The notes below the pieces were generated by a model. It did not search any database and was not told where the DNA came from. It saw only the letters and a program-made list of their open reading frames with translations. Shown piece by piece: positions 46,264 through 54,914 of a DNA stretch of 64,000 nucleotides. Source of the stretch: Bacillus sp. FJAT-14578 (GTDB lineage Bacteria > Bacillota > Bacilli > Bacillales > Bacillaceae_H); the NCBI RefSeq assembly GCF_000504165.1, contig NZ_AYSE01000001.1:248001-312000 (forward strand). The letters are read 5' to 3'. Position 1 is the first letter of the stretch, and each line of letters opens with the position of its first letter. A program made the translations under genes and the position numbers.

Positions 46264-46353
46264 AAAAGAAGAGGATTCAAAAGAGAAAAACATGCCTTTT
46301 GAACCCTCTCCTTAAAAGAGTTATTCATAAAATCCCAGTAGAATCAAGGGTTT
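46264..46353 (+). repeat. Modular palindromic repeat, copy 10 (decayed A-B)
   Basis: AGAGGATTCAAAAG / CCTTTTGAACCCTCT and a poorly paired B module (AATCCCAGTAGAATCAAGGGTT), directly after the proC stop codon. Confidence 0.6.
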
Positions 46354-46354
46354 C

Positions 46355-47155
46355 TTATTTTCCAAGAGCCTTTTTGTTGGTCGCTTCAACCGCTTTCTGG
46401 ACAATTTCACCGAACTGCTGCTCAGCAAACACCTTCAACCCTTCCGCCGTTGCGCCGCCTGGAGTGGTCACTTGCTCCCGCAATGCTGCCGGCTGCTTTT
46501 CTTTTTTCAGCATCAAGGCAGATCCGTAAAGCATTTGAACGACAAGATTAGAAGCAACTTTTTCTTCCACTCCATACCCTTTGGCCGCATCAATTAAATG
46601 TTCGGCAAATTGATAAAAGAAGGCCGGCGCACTTCCCGTAATGGCCGTTAGATGATGGATTTCTTCTTCCGTACATTCTTGTGATTCTCCCATACCCTTT
46701 AACAGCATATGCAATACTTTTTTGTGTTCATCCGTTGCCGATGATCCCATTGCATAAAGCGAAATAGATTGTCCAATCGTCGCTGCAGTGTTCGGCATGA
46801 TCCAGGCAACCGGCGTATGCAGCGGCAACGACTCCTCGAGGAAAGATGGACCGATGCCTGCCGCAATGGTGACCACAAACTGTCCCGTCAAAAAGCCTGA
46901 AAGCTCCGCAAGCAGTTCTTGATGGGCCGCAGGCGGTGCAGCCAATACGATCACATCCGAATTTGCCACTTCAAAGCGCCAATTATGGGTCGTCGTGACT
47001 CCGAGCTTTTGCTTTAAGCGCTTCAGCCTTTGGTCATCACGCTGATTTGACATAATGATTTCTTCGATTTTAGAACTTCCCGTTTTCATCAGCCCTGCAG
47101 CAATGGCTTCTGCCATTCGTCCTGCTCCGATGAATAACACTCGTTGCTTCTTCAT
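46355..47155 (-). CDS. proC: Pyrroline-5-carboxylate reductase
   Basis: 266 residues; last step of proline synthesis, NAD(P)H-dependent. Rossmann motif VLFIGAGRMAEAIAAGL at the start, PNTAATIGQS, and the C-terminal signature LREQVTTPGGATAEGLKVFAE. Start 47155 lies 21 bases after bshB2, so it probably shares its transcript. Bacillus genomes often hold several proC paralogues. Confidence 0.93.
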   Translation of the reverse strand: MKKQRVLFIGAGRMAEAIAAGLMKTGSSKIEEIIMSNQRDDQRLKRLKQKLGVTTTHNWRFEVANSDVIVLAAPPAAHQELLAELSGFLTGQFVVTIAAGIGPSFLEESLPLHTPVAWIMPNTAATIGQSISLYAMGSSATDEHKKVLHMLLKGMGESQECTEEEIHHLTAITGSAPAFFYQFAEHLIDAAKGYGVEEKVASNLVVQMLYGSALMLKKEKQPAALREQVTTPGGATAEGLKVFAEQQFGEIVQKAVEATNKKALGK

Positions 47156-47176
47156 ACTATCTGTTCATTCCTCTCA

Positions 47177-47845
47177 TTACTTAAAGCGATATGTCCAAAA
47201 CTCTTCCTTGGCTAAAAGCCTTGTCACAAACGGACTGTTCAATAAATCTTCCGTTTTGATGCTGCCGATCATCCCCTCGATTTGCGAGCGGTGTGCTTGC
47301 AAGGCAGCGATTTTCGTGTCTTTTACTTCATCGATATGAATCACAACATCCGGCTCTCCCAACACTTCACGGCAGTCGTTTGAAAACGCGTGCGCCAGCA
47401 CGACCGGACGTTCACTTTTCGGCATCTTGGAAACAGCGCGAACAACAGCCGCACCTGTCGCGTTATGATCAGGATGAACAGCATAGCCTGGATAATGTGT
47501 AATAATGTATGTAGGTTTCACTTCATCAATGATAGCTTTCATTTTGCCGGCGAATTCTTCTTCGTCTAAAAACTCCAGCGTTTTATCTCGCAATCCGAGC
47601 ATACGCAAATCTTGGATGTCAAGTACGCGAGCAACTTCCTCCAACTCATTCTTACGAATTTTCGGCAATGTTTCACGATTAGCAAACAAAGGGCGGCCCA
47701 TATTACGGCCCATTTCTCCCAATGTCCCGCACACGTATGTAACGGGTGTTCCGATTTTTCGGGCTAATGCGACCGTACCAGCCACACCGAATGCTTCATC
47801 ATCCGGATGAGGGAATACAACAAGTATATGACCTTTCATTTCCAT
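47177..47845 (-). CDS. bshB2: Bacillithiol biosynthesis deacetylase BshB2
   Basis: 222-residue zinc-dependent LmbE-family deacetylase acting on GlcNAc-malate in bacillithiol synthesis (B. subtilis YojG). Zinc-site motif FPHPDDEAFGVAGT (residues 11-24) and HPDHNATGAAV later. GGAG precedes the ATG. Sits 17 bases after yojF, the same arrangement as in B. subtilis. Confidence 0.92.
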   Translation of the reverse strand: MEMKGHILVVFPHPDDEAFGVAGTVALARKIGTPVTYVCGTLGEMGRNMGRPLFANRETLPKIRKNELEEVARVLDIQDLRMLGLRDKTLEFLDEEEFAGKMKAIIDEVKPTYIITHYPGYAVHPDHNATGAAVVRAVSKMPKSERPVVLAHAFSNDCREVLGEPDVVIHIDEVKDTKIAALQAHRSQIEGMIGSIKTEDLLNSPFVTRLLAKEEFWTYRFK

Positions 47846-47862
47846 ATTCTAATTCTCCTTTC

Positions 47863-48210
47863 TTATACAAACGGCTTTTCACTTATTTGCAAAGCAACGG
47901 CCAACTGGCCATCCCGATTGTGTCCTGCGAGCAAAAGGCGCCCTTCATCATCCAGCTCCCAATCGGTCAATCCTTCGGCATACACCCATCCAAGTTCCAG
48001 TTCCAATCCAACGCGAAACGGGCCTTCACCCGTAATTTTTCCTTGCTTGACGTTTACGGCTGCATTGCGGATGAACGCACCTACATTGATAACCTGGTCG
48101 TTAAAATGTGCAGCATATGCACCGTTTGTTGTTTCCAGATGGACATATACCGTTTGTTGAAAAAAGCTCTCCAATCTTTTTTGAACAGCATCTTTATTAA
48201 TTGGCTGCAT
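47863..48210 (-). CDS. yojF: YojF-family protein (DUF1806)
   Basis: 115 residues, no membrane helix, beta-rich (YVHLETTNGAYAAH, VGAFIRNAAVNVKQGKITGEGPFRVGLELELGWVYAEGLTD). Recognised as YojF by sequence pattern and by its place before bshB2. Function is unknown; conserved pairing suggests a link to bacillithiol. GGAGGG precedes the ATG. Confidence 0.85.
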   Translation of the reverse strand: MQPINKDAVQKRLESFFQQTVYVHLETTNGAYAAHFNDQVINVGAFIRNAAVNVKQGKITGEGPFRVGLELELGWVYAEGLTDWELDDEGRLLLAGHNRDGQLAVALQISEKPFV

Positions 48211-48240
48211 GCCATTACCCTCCTTTTAAAGAAAAGAAAA

Positions 48241-49125
48241 TTACATAATCTTAATGTTTAATTCTAACTGTTTGCACTGCTGTTGCCAAATATCTTGTTC
48301 GTAAGAAAAGTGAATCTTTTCGAATGGAAGCTCTTGTATTTCCGGCATCGCTGTCTCTATCGTCACAAGCACCTTGCTAAGCTTGGCCATTTCTTCTCCC
48401 GCTTGCAGTTTTTTCTTATAACGTTTGAAAGCAGGATCCAGCTCTTCTAACTGGTTATAAAGCCCTTCAACAGAACCGTATTGCTGAATGAGCGGAAGAG
48501 CTGCTTTATCTCCCACTCCGGCAACACCCGGCACATTGTCTGATTTATCACCTAGCAGCGCTTTTACGTCAATCCACTGGGACGGCTCGATTCCAAATTC
48601 ATCACGGAAATGCTTCAATGAATAAATCGTATCTCCCTGGCTCTTCACCGCAACAATTTGTGACACGTATTCATCCAACAATTGAAACAAATCACGGTCA
48701 TTGCTGTAAATAAAGCAAGGTTTTCCTTTTTCCTTACTCCATTTTTTGGCCAATGCCCCAATGACATCGTCCGCTTCATGGCCTTCCAGTGACATTTGCG
48801 CCACTCCTAGTTCATCAAACACGGATGTCAGCGTTTCATACTGTTGAATAAGCGGAGCCGGTAATTCCGCTCTCGTTTCTTTATAGCCTTCAAACAGGCT
48901 TTTTCGATTCGTTTCGTTTCGCTTTACGTCCCATGCGACAACAAGATGGGTGGGCTGATATAGACTCACGAATGACACCATTTTCGTCATCATGACGCGC
49001 AAGCCATTTATGTATAATCCCGCACCGTTTTTAGCAAGACTTGCTTCGTCCCGCCCGTAAGCCGTTGCAAAATAGCAGCGGCTCAGTAAATTAAAGCCGT
49101 CAATCAATAATAATGTCTCACTCAT
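48241..49125 (-). CDS. 5'-3' exonuclease (FEN/YpcP family)
   Basis: 294-residue stand-alone flap/5'-nuclease, like the N-terminal domain of DNA polymerase I. Metal-binding acidic residues in LIDGFNLLSRCYF, GHEADDVIGALA, FIYSNDRDLFQLL and the helix-hairpin-helix region GDKSDNVPGVAGVGDKAALPLI are all visible. Probably removes RNA primers or flaps. Begins a close set with yojF, bshB2 and proC (gaps 17-30 bases). Confidence 0.92.
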   Translation of the reverse strand: MSETLLLIDGFNLLSRCYFATAYGRDEASLAKNGAGLYINGLRVMMTKMVSFVSLYQPTHLVVAWDVKRNETNRKSLFEGYKETRAELPAPLIQQYETLTSVFDELGVAQMSLEGHEADDVIGALAKKWSKEKGKPCFIYSNDRDLFQLLDEYVSQIVAVKSQGDTIYSLKHFRDEFGIEPSQWIDVKALLGDKSDNVPGVAGVGDKAALPLIQQYGSVEGLYNQLEELDPAFKRYKKKLQAGEEMAKLSKVLVTIETAMPEIQELPFEKIHFSYEQDIWQQQCKQLELNIKIM

Positions 49126-49157
49126 ACTTTACCCCTATCCTCTTTTGAATAATGAAA

Positions 49158-49181
49158 AAGCAGCCCATGGACTGGACTGCT
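49158..49181 (-). terminator. Terminator of the cold-shock gene
   Basis: AGCAGTCCAGTCCATGGGCTGCT on the minus strand followed by TTTTTC. Confidence 0.75.
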
Positions 49182-49204
49182 CGAATTATGTTCTATTCGT
49201 CAGA

Positions 49205-49402
49205 TTATAATTTTACAACGTTAGCTGCTTGAGGTCCACGGTTACCTTCAACGATGTCGAAAGAAACATCTTGACCTTCTTCTAAAGTTTTGAAGCCTTC
49301 ACCTTGGATGGCTGTGAAGTGTACGAATACATCGTCTCCGCCTTCAACAGAAATGAAACCGAAACCTTTTTCACCATTAAACCATTTTACTTTACCTTGC
49401 AT
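49205..49402 (-). CDS. Cold-shock protein (CspA family)
   Basis: 65 residues, single cold-shock domain that binds single-stranded RNA or DNA. RNP1 KGFGFISV and RNP2 VFVHFTAI are intact. Start 49402 follows AGGAGG. The open frame extends to 49441 through the leader. About 150 bases of AT-rich leader (49403-49560) could carry the usual cold-responsive structure, with an ATGTT/AACAT pairing near 49424-49443. Confidence 0.94.
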   Translation of the reverse strand: MQGKVKWFNGEKGFGFISVEGGDDVFVHFTAIQGEGFKTLEEGQDVSFDIVEGNRGPQAANVVKL

Positions 49403-49628
49403 AGTAGATAAACCTCCTAAAAACATGAAAAAATATAACATGTTACTACTTACATAAATTCAATCTAACCAGTACGTCCAAAGTGAGAATTACTTCATCA
49501 CTTCATGAAAACGACTACGTGACATTCAAATTTATATACGAAGCAAACAGTTAATATAACTATATCACCCTGCTTTCACCCAGTCAAATGGTTATTTCGG
49601 GCATCAGGATGGATAATTGTAAGCACTA

Positions 49629-50579
49629 TCAAGACTTCCCTTTGCTTGTCATCGTTTTGATAAAATCTTGAAGAAATCGTTCATACTCAAACTCCACTGC
49701 GATTTTTACCAATCGTTTTGAATCCTGCGGGGAAAGTGAAGGACGGAAATCAGCGATACTCACTCCTTTTGCCTCTCCGCCGATATCCACATCCACTTTG
49801 CGTTGTAAATATTGAACCATCCCCTCGTTAGCAATCGCACTCAGTACGAATACGTCATGAAACGGACTGCCGTTAATGCCCGGTACCAGCTTTTCGTACG
49901 CGTTTGAATAATAATCAAAAATACTTTTTAAGACGTTCTTGAAGGGATTCTGGCTTTCCTTTGTAATCAAGTCCATTACTTCACGCGTAACAATTGCCTT
50001 GTTCGTCACATTTAAAGGAAAAAGGCTGACATTACGCGCTTGTTCCATCAAGAGATCTGATGCAATCGGGTCACCATGAAAGTTCGCTTCAGCCAATTCC
50101 GTTACATTCCCCGGGACGAGAAATGCTCCTCCCATAATATAATATCCTTTCACGTTGTTCATCGTTTCTTTACCTGCAAGCAAAAAAGCAATCGCCAGGC
50201 TGGTGGAGCGTCCTACATCTACGATGACCAGATCATCCCCGTATTGTTGTATCACTTCGAACACTATATTAAAATTCAAGAATTCGCCTTTTATATTCGG
50301 AGGCAGGCTGATGGGTCCCAACCCTTCCGGCCCGTGGATTTCAGGGTAGTACTCCACAAACTCCCCCGAAAAAGGACCCTTCGCTCCCCCTATTAAAGGA
50401 ATATCTTCGCGATTCGCCAATTTCAATAAATAAGCCGTATTTTTCGCTGCAGCTTCTTGCTCTACATTTCCGTATCCCGCCACCACTCCGACAAGATTGA
50501 TGTTTGGATGGGATAAAGCATACATCAGTGCGGCTGCATCATCAATTCCCGGATCGCCAAAAAACAAGACGTTAATCAC
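49629..50579 (-). CDS. Inosine-uridine preferring nucleoside hydrolase family protein
   Basis: 316 residues; hydrolyses nucleosides to base and ribose using Ca2+. The calcium-binding N-terminal motif is GDPGIDDAAAL, with Asp residues kept but the first Asp of the usual DTDPGxDD replaced by Gly. Other family pieces: VGVVAGYGNV, IMGGAF, EANFHGDPIA and a C-terminal DVFVLSAIA. GTG start after GGGAGGGG. The motif change makes catalytic competence slightly uncertain. Confidence 0.85.
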   Translation of the reverse strand: MINVLFFGDPGIDDAAALMYALSHPNINLVGVVAGYGNVEQEAAAKNTAYLLKLANREDIPLIGGAKGPFSGEFVEYYPEIHGPEGLGPISLPPNIKGEFLNFNIVFEVIQQYGDDLVIVDVGRSTSLAIAFLLAGKETMNNVKGYYIMGGAFLVPGNVTELAEANFHGDPIASDLLMEQARNVSLFPLNVTNKAIVTREVMDLITKESQNPFKNVLKSIFDYYSNAYEKLVPGINGSPFHDVFVLSAIANEGMVQYLQRKVDVDIGGEAKGVSIADFRPSLSPQDSKRLVKIAVEFEYERFLQDFIKTMTSKGKS

Positions 50580-51045
50580 TGTTCTTCCCCTCCCATGGAT
50601 GCCCCTTTATGCCATCTCCATATATATGCGCGTCTCTCCCTCTCAACCTCTGAGAATCTTCCTATTTTTCAAATAGATTCATAAGGCATTGTATGCTTTT
50701 CGGGAAACGTATATAATCTTCATGCAGAAAGCTTTTCTTTTTCGCTTCCCTAAGCAGTCCTTCGATATCGGTTTCATATTCCGATAATAGGACAGCCTAT
50801 TCATACATATAAAATACTGAAGGCAGTCGCAGTCACGCCAGAGGAACGGAAATGTAAAATTGTTGTTAAGTTTGTCACGAAAACCTTTTGGGATAAAATG
50901 GCTTTCGTATAAAATAAAGTAAATCAACAGCAAATATATAGCACGAACCAATAGAGACTGATCCACAAGTTTCCAATCGTCCATGAAATTTAATTTTTCA
51001 ACCAATAAACATGTGTACCAATGACTTAAAAATGAAGGTGTAAAT
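50580..51045. other. Gap upstream of the nucleoside hydrolase gene
   Basis: 466 bases without a supported gene. A minus-strand frame of 164 codons (50679-51173) spans it, but has no ribosome site and overlaps the following plus-strand gene. Confidence 0.4.
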
Positions 51046-51357
51046 GTGAAAAAACGATTAATCACTACAACCATGAAAACAGCGGCGTTATCATCGCTCG
51101 GCCTGCTCGTCTTCTTCCAGTTAAACGTAATCAATCTCCCGTTACCTATCATAATCGGAGCCAACTTGTTCATTTTTGCCCTCTTTGTCTTAGGCGATTT
51201 GCTTTTCGAGCAAAAACCATGGCTTTTAAAAGGGCTGCAGCTTTATATTTCAATCATGTTGTTTATCATCGCCATTTTGGAAATGCACCATGTCATCAGC
51301 TCCATCTGTGTGTTATCCATCGCTCTTCTCCCCCGTCTCATCAATGAACTTATTTAA
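51046..51357 (+). CDS. Small membrane protein of unknown function
   Basis: 103 residues with three predicted membrane helices (TAALSSLGLLVFFQL, LPIIIGANLFIFALFVLGDLLF, LQLYISIMLFIIAILEM) plus a fourth short one at the end. GTG start after AAGGTG. No family recognised. Ends against a PATE-like right-end fragment. Confidence 0.6.
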   Translation: MKKRLITTTMKTAALSSLGLLVFFQLNVINLPLPIIIGANLFIFALFVLGDLLFEQKPWLLKGLQLYISIMLFIIAILEMHHVISSICVLSIALLPRLINELI

Positions 51358-51360
51358 TAT

Positions 51361-51380
51361 ATAAAGGAAACTTCCATCAG
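51361..51380 (-). mobile_element. Right-end fragment of a PATE-like element (copy G)
   Basis: ATAAAGGAAACTTCCATCAG, identical to the right end of copy A. The sequence after it (TAGAGGTCGAGGG) is unrelated to the full element. Confidence 0.5.
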
Positions 51381-51512
51381 TAGAGGTCGAGGGCGGATTC
51401 AAGTGGTCTGAATCACCGATTGTAAGTGTCTCTTGAAGGAATGAAATCATGTCAAGCTATTAAGTGGCATGTTTACAAAAGAATAGCGGAGACAACCCGT
51501 TAACTAAATTAA

Positions 51513-51544
51513 AAATCCATCCCATCTATAGATGGGACGGATTT
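51513..51544 (-). terminator. Stem-loop after the 231-residue gene
   Basis: AAATCCATCCCATC / GATGGGACGGATTT, 14-bp stem with one mismatch; a second imperfect stem (GAAAGAAGCAGG / CCTGTTTCTTTC) follows at 51550-51575 across the gene end. Confidence 0.5.
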
Positions 51545-51572
51545 AGTTGAAAGAAGCAGGTTCCTGTTTCTT

Positions 51573-52268
51573 TCAGTAGGCGTGGCCCGGACTAAACTTT
51601 GATAACCGCAATGCTTCTCTCACCCCAAATTTATTTGTTAACTTCACCGCTTCTTTAGCCGCGCGTTTCAGTGCGACTTCTCGCTCTAGTAAATTGATAA
51701 ATACTTTTAAAAGATCCAAGTCCTCTTCCAAGAAGACATACCTTCTATGCGAATCCTTCCGGAATGAATGACCGCTGTAAATTAAATGCTGACAATAAAA
51801 AAAGAGCGTATCCACCGATATGTTGAGCTTCTGCGCCGCCCCATCACTGTCCATGAAAGGTGCATAGATTCCATGGACGATTTCCTTTTCAATCGTTAAC
51901 ATGTCTCTTTCGTCCAAGTCTGTCTGATCAGATGGTTTCCTCACAACGCAGCCACTGTGGATGGTCTGAATGACCGGATGAGAATGGCTCGCTTTTGGAT
52001 GATACGCTTGCGTAAGCATTGTTTTGATCGCTTCAAGACTTGAGGCACTACCTTCTAAATGAATCATCCCGATGAACTCCATTTCTTGCTGATACTTGTA
52101 AACAGAAGCCTCTAACCGGCTTGTTACGCAGTCAATGTAAAGCAGTTCCCCGAAACGGTCAAATAGAAAAACGAGCCCCCCTTGCTGACTTAGCTGATGC
52201 ATGTCCCTTTTGTGAAACACATTGTCCAAAATTCCCATTTCCGCAAGATCAATCACTCTTTTGTCCAT
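51573..52268 (-). CDS. Protein with degenerate GIY-YIG-like domain and MerR-like HTH
   Basis: 231 residues; family not named. Residues ~30-90 read like a GIY-YIG nuclease fold: GLVFLFDRFGELLYIDCVTSRLE aligns with the GVYLF...G.LLYVG core and SSLEAIKTMLTQAYHPKAS with the E..LI..Y.PK.N end, but the catalytic tyrosines and Arg are not all kept. Residues ~145-200 (GAAQKLNISVDTLFFYCQHLIYSGHSFRKDSHRRYVFLEEDL) look like a MerR-type helix-turn-helix. The combination suggests a DNA-binding regulator using a dead nuclease fold. It follows panE by 14 bases. Confidence 0.6.
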   Translation of the reverse strand: MDKRVIDLAEMGILDNVFHKRDMHQLSQQGGLVFLFDRFGELLYIDCVTSRLEASVYKYQQEMEFIGMIHLEGSASSLEAIKTMLTQAYHPKASHSHPVIQTIHSGCVVRKPSDQTDLDERDMLTIEKEIVHGIYAPFMDSDGAAQKLNISVDTLFFYCQHLIYSGHSFRKDSHRRYVFLEEDLDLLKVFINLLEREVALKRAAKEAVKLTNKFGVREALRLSKFSPGHAY

Positions 52269-52282
52269 CTTACCCTCACACT

Positions 52283-53203
52283 CTAACGCGCCATCGTTGT
52301 TTCATAGATTTTCAGATTTTGATATACCACTTCCAAAAGCGATGCCTGTATACCATGCTTACGGGCAAGCGACAGCAAATAACCTTGTAAATGATCCGCT
52401 TCAACCTGATATCCTTTTTCCATATCCCGCTGCATCGATGACTTCATTTCATACGTCATCTTCTCCATCGTGTTCATATGTTTTTGCACGATTTCCTCAT
52501 GAAGGGGTGCCTGTTCCGCTTTCATAATATCCGCTGCTTCTCGACATAGCGCCTCAATGAACGTTCGGCCATTTTCTACTTCACGAATAGGGCCAATAGG
52601 CGCTCTCATCAATGTTGTGACACCTGACAATGTCGTGATGAACAAATATTTTTGCCACATATCCTGCAAAATTTGCCCGCTTAAACGGAAACTGGCTTTT
52701 GTTTGCTGAAAAGCGTCGTTTATATATGTAATGCGTTCTGTCTGTTCACCGGAAAACTCGCCAAATACCACTTCATGAATCGGGCTCGTTTGCACGATTT
52801 CTCCCTTTTCGTTTAACGTCGTCTCGATAAAGCATAAGCCACCCAGCACTTTTTCTTGTCCAAATGTTTCTTGAAGGACTCGCACATGCTTCATCCCATT
52901 CAATAACGGCAAAATGGCAGTTTGTTTTCCGACATATGGCGTTAAATCATGGATGGCTGCCTGTAAATGATAGGCTTTTGTGGAAACGAGGATGAGGTCA
53001 AACGGTTCTGCGGTTTCCCCGGCAACTATCATTTTAGGCTGGAGCTTCATATCTCCATGAATGCTATGAATGACCAAACCCGTCTCCTTTAATTGCTCAC
53101 GTCTTTTTTCGCGAACTAAAAATGTTACGTCTGCTCCCTTTTCCAATAGACGTCCGCCAAAATATCCGCCGACTCCCCCGGCACCTAATACTAATATTCT
53201 CAT
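52283..53203 (-). CDS. panE: 2-dehydropantoate 2-reductase
   Basis: 306 residues; NADPH-dependent reduction of ketopantoate to pantoate for coenzyme A synthesis. Rossmann motif ILVLGAGGVGGYFGGRLLEKG at the N terminus, ILVSTKAYHL, LPLLNGMKH and the C-terminal helical domain with the conserved Lys in DMWQKYLFI. Several paralogues of this family act on other substrates, so panE is probable rather than proven. Leads an operon with the 231-residue protein. Confidence 0.87.
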   Translation of the reverse strand: MRILVLGAGGVGGYFGGRLLEKGADVTFLVREKRREQLKETGLVIHSIHGDMKLQPKMIVAGETAEPFDLILVSTKAYHLQAAIHDLTPYVGKQTAILPLLNGMKHVRVLQETFGQEKVLGGLCFIETTLNEKGEIVQTSPIHEVVFGEFSGEQTERITYINDAFQQTKASFRLSGQILQDMWQKYLFITTLSGVTTLMRAPIGPIREVENGRTFIEALCREAADIMKAEQAPLHEEIVQKHMNTMEKMTYEMKSSMQRDMEKGYQVEADHLQGYLLSLARKHGIQASLLEVVYQNLKIYETTMAR

Positions 53204-53276
53204 ACTTGTATCCTCTCCCTTAATGTGCTTTCCTCTATTTTATCACAATCCTCTAATTTTTCTTTCTTTTCAATCT

Positions 53277-53495
53277 ATTATCCCACATTAACGGGCAGTA
53301 AGACCCCCACTTCAAGACTTGAGAGAAATCGAAAAAGTCTAGGCGGGGGATAACTGCCCGTAAAAGCCCGAACATGAGAACACAGACTAATATCGCCGCG
53401 TCCTGCGGCAACGTCTGTGTGACCCGCATCGTGCGGGCCTAACTAACCATCAGTGGGGGATGAAGGGCCCCCCCACTGATGGAAGTTTCCTTTAT
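53277..53495 (+). mobile_element. PATE-like element, long form, copy B
   Basis: Opposite-orientation twin of copy A. Starts ATTAT then CCCACATTAACGGGCAG; contains GCCGCGTCCTGCGGC, CCCGCATCGTGCGGG and CCATCAGTGGGGG / CCCCCACTGATGG; ends GGAAGTTTCCTTTAT. 214 bp, no coding frame. Confidence 0.65.
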
Positions 53496-53558
53496 TAAAA
53501 AGGCTCTTTTCTAAAAGATTGTTGTTTTTAGATAGGTTTCTTAAAAGATAAGCGTTTA

Positions 53559-53688
53559 AGGTTGGTTGGAGCGGAAGGTGCGAGACCCCTGCGGGAGCAG
53601 CGGGACAGGTGGGACCCCACAGGCTGTAAGCCGAGGAGGCTCACCGCACGCCCCGCGGAAAGCGAGTAACCTGGAGCGGAAATCAACC
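53559..53688. repeat. Bacillus-type GC-rich structured repeat (TGGAGCGGAA element)
   Basis: Bounded by GGTTGGTTGGAGCGGAA and CCTGGAGCGGAAATCAACC, with CCTGCGGGAGCAGCGGGAC and GAGGCTCACCGCACGCCCCG inside. Much higher GC than its surroundings. From memory, near-identical units are scattered through many Bacillus genomes; function unknown. Single copy here. Confidence 0.75.
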
Positions 53689-53792
53689 ACTCCCTACTAC
53701 TTGTTAAATAGCCACAAAGTTTGCGAAAACAGCCATTAAAAAACATGAAGTGAAACTTCATTCAGCCGATTTTACTGCCCGCTGAATCAAAA

Positions 53793-53815
53793 TAAATCAA
53801 AATCATTACGATTTA
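53793..53815. promoter_or_regulatory. Zur box
   Basis: 23-bp site matching the B. subtilis Zur consensus TAAATCGTAAT-N-ATTACGATTTA at all but positions 7 and 8. Lies about 100 bases upstream of the CobW-family gene. Confidence 0.85.
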
Positions 53816-53916
53816 CTTCACAATTACCGTGACATTGTTATAATAAAGAATGTACAGATTTACATAATGAAATAACCACAATAATCATTTACATAAAAAA
53901 GGCAGGAATCAACGAC

Positions 53917-54849
53917 ATGAAAAAAGTAGAGATTTATATTTTATCAGGCTTCCTGGGGAGCGGTAAAACGACCTTATTGCAACAACTGCTTACACAGGAG
54001 AAAGAGCAAAACCGCCGGATTGCGGTCGTCATGAACGAACTGGGACAAGTCTCCATCGATTCTCACGCAGTTCCAGGCGGCACACCGCTTAAAGAATTGT
54101 TGAACGGCTGTGTATGCTGTACGATTCAAGGGCAGCTTGAAACACAAATCCACTCCATGCTCCAGGAGTATGAACTTGATGCGATTTATATTGAAACAAC
54201 AGGTGTTGCCCATCCTGTAGAGGTACTGGACGCTTGCATGTCGCCCCAATTTGCCGATCAAATCGACATGAAAGGCATCTTGACATTAGTTGATGCAATT
54301 CGCTGGAAAGATCGCAAAAAATTGAACATTCAGCTGCAAAAGCTGCTTGTTGAACAAATTCGCCATGCAGATATCGTGTTGATTAACAAGGTAGACACAT
54401 TGTCTCCGTCTGAACAGGCATCGCTTTCCTATGAAATTCAGTCAATGAACCCGCATGCTTTATGCGTATTAACGACCCATGCCCGCATTTCACTCGAGAC
54501 AGTGCAAAAACGATCCATGGCTAAAAAAGCAGCCCATGAACAAACACATGTCAATCACCATCTTCATCTAAAAACATTTGTATATGAACAACAACAACCT
54601 TTTGATTTAGAGTTATTTGAAAATTGGCTTCGCCATATGCCTGACACAATCTATCGCATGAAAGGCTATTTGTCCTTCACCCACTCCAATGATTTATATA
54701 TGTTCCAGTACTCTTACGGCATGCCGATTTATATGAAGGAAATGATGAAGCTTCCAAAAAATCTCGTGCTTATTGGTGAAAATTTGAACCATCTAGAAAT
54801 TAAAGACCAACTAAAGAAATTGGAAGAACAATCAGCCGCTCTTTCCTAA
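53917..54849 (+). CDS. CobW/COG0523 zinc metallochaperone GTPase (ZagA-like)
   Basis: 310 residues. Walker A GFLGSGKTTLL (10-20), the metal motif NGCVCCT near residue 65, switch ETTGVAHP, and GTP specificity motif NKVD; then a His-rich linker (HEQTHVNHHLHLK) before the C-terminal CobW_C domain. Members deliver zinc to target enzymes during zinc shortage. The Zur box upstream supports zinc-starvation induction, as for B. subtilis ZagA (YciC), although the latter is longer (~390 residues). Confidence 0.9.
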   Translation: MKKVEIYILSGFLGSGKTTLLQQLLTQEKEQNRRIAVVMNELGQVSIDSHAVPGGTPLKELLNGCVCCTIQGQLETQIHSMLQEYELDAIYIETTGVAHPVEVLDACMSPQFADQIDMKGILTLVDAIRWKDRKKLNIQLQKLLVEQIRHADIVLINKVDTLSPSEQASLSYEIQSMNPHALCVLTTHARISLETVQKRSMAKKAAHEQTHVNHHLHLKTFVYEQQQPFDLELFENWLRHMPDTIYRMKGYLSFTHSNDLYMFQYSYGMPIYMKEMMKLPKNLVLIGENLNHLEIKDQLKKLEEQSAALS

Positions 54850-54914
54850 ATAGGATAAGGTGTACTTGATCTTTGTCGAAAATGGGTTTACACTTTTTCA
54901 ATCTAACATGAAAA

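Noticed and set aside
50679..51173. 164-codon minus-strand open frame in a gene-poor gap
   Set aside because: No ribosome site at any ATG, odd composition rich in Cys and aromatic residues, and it overlaps the start of the plus-strand membrane protein gene. Kept only as a note.
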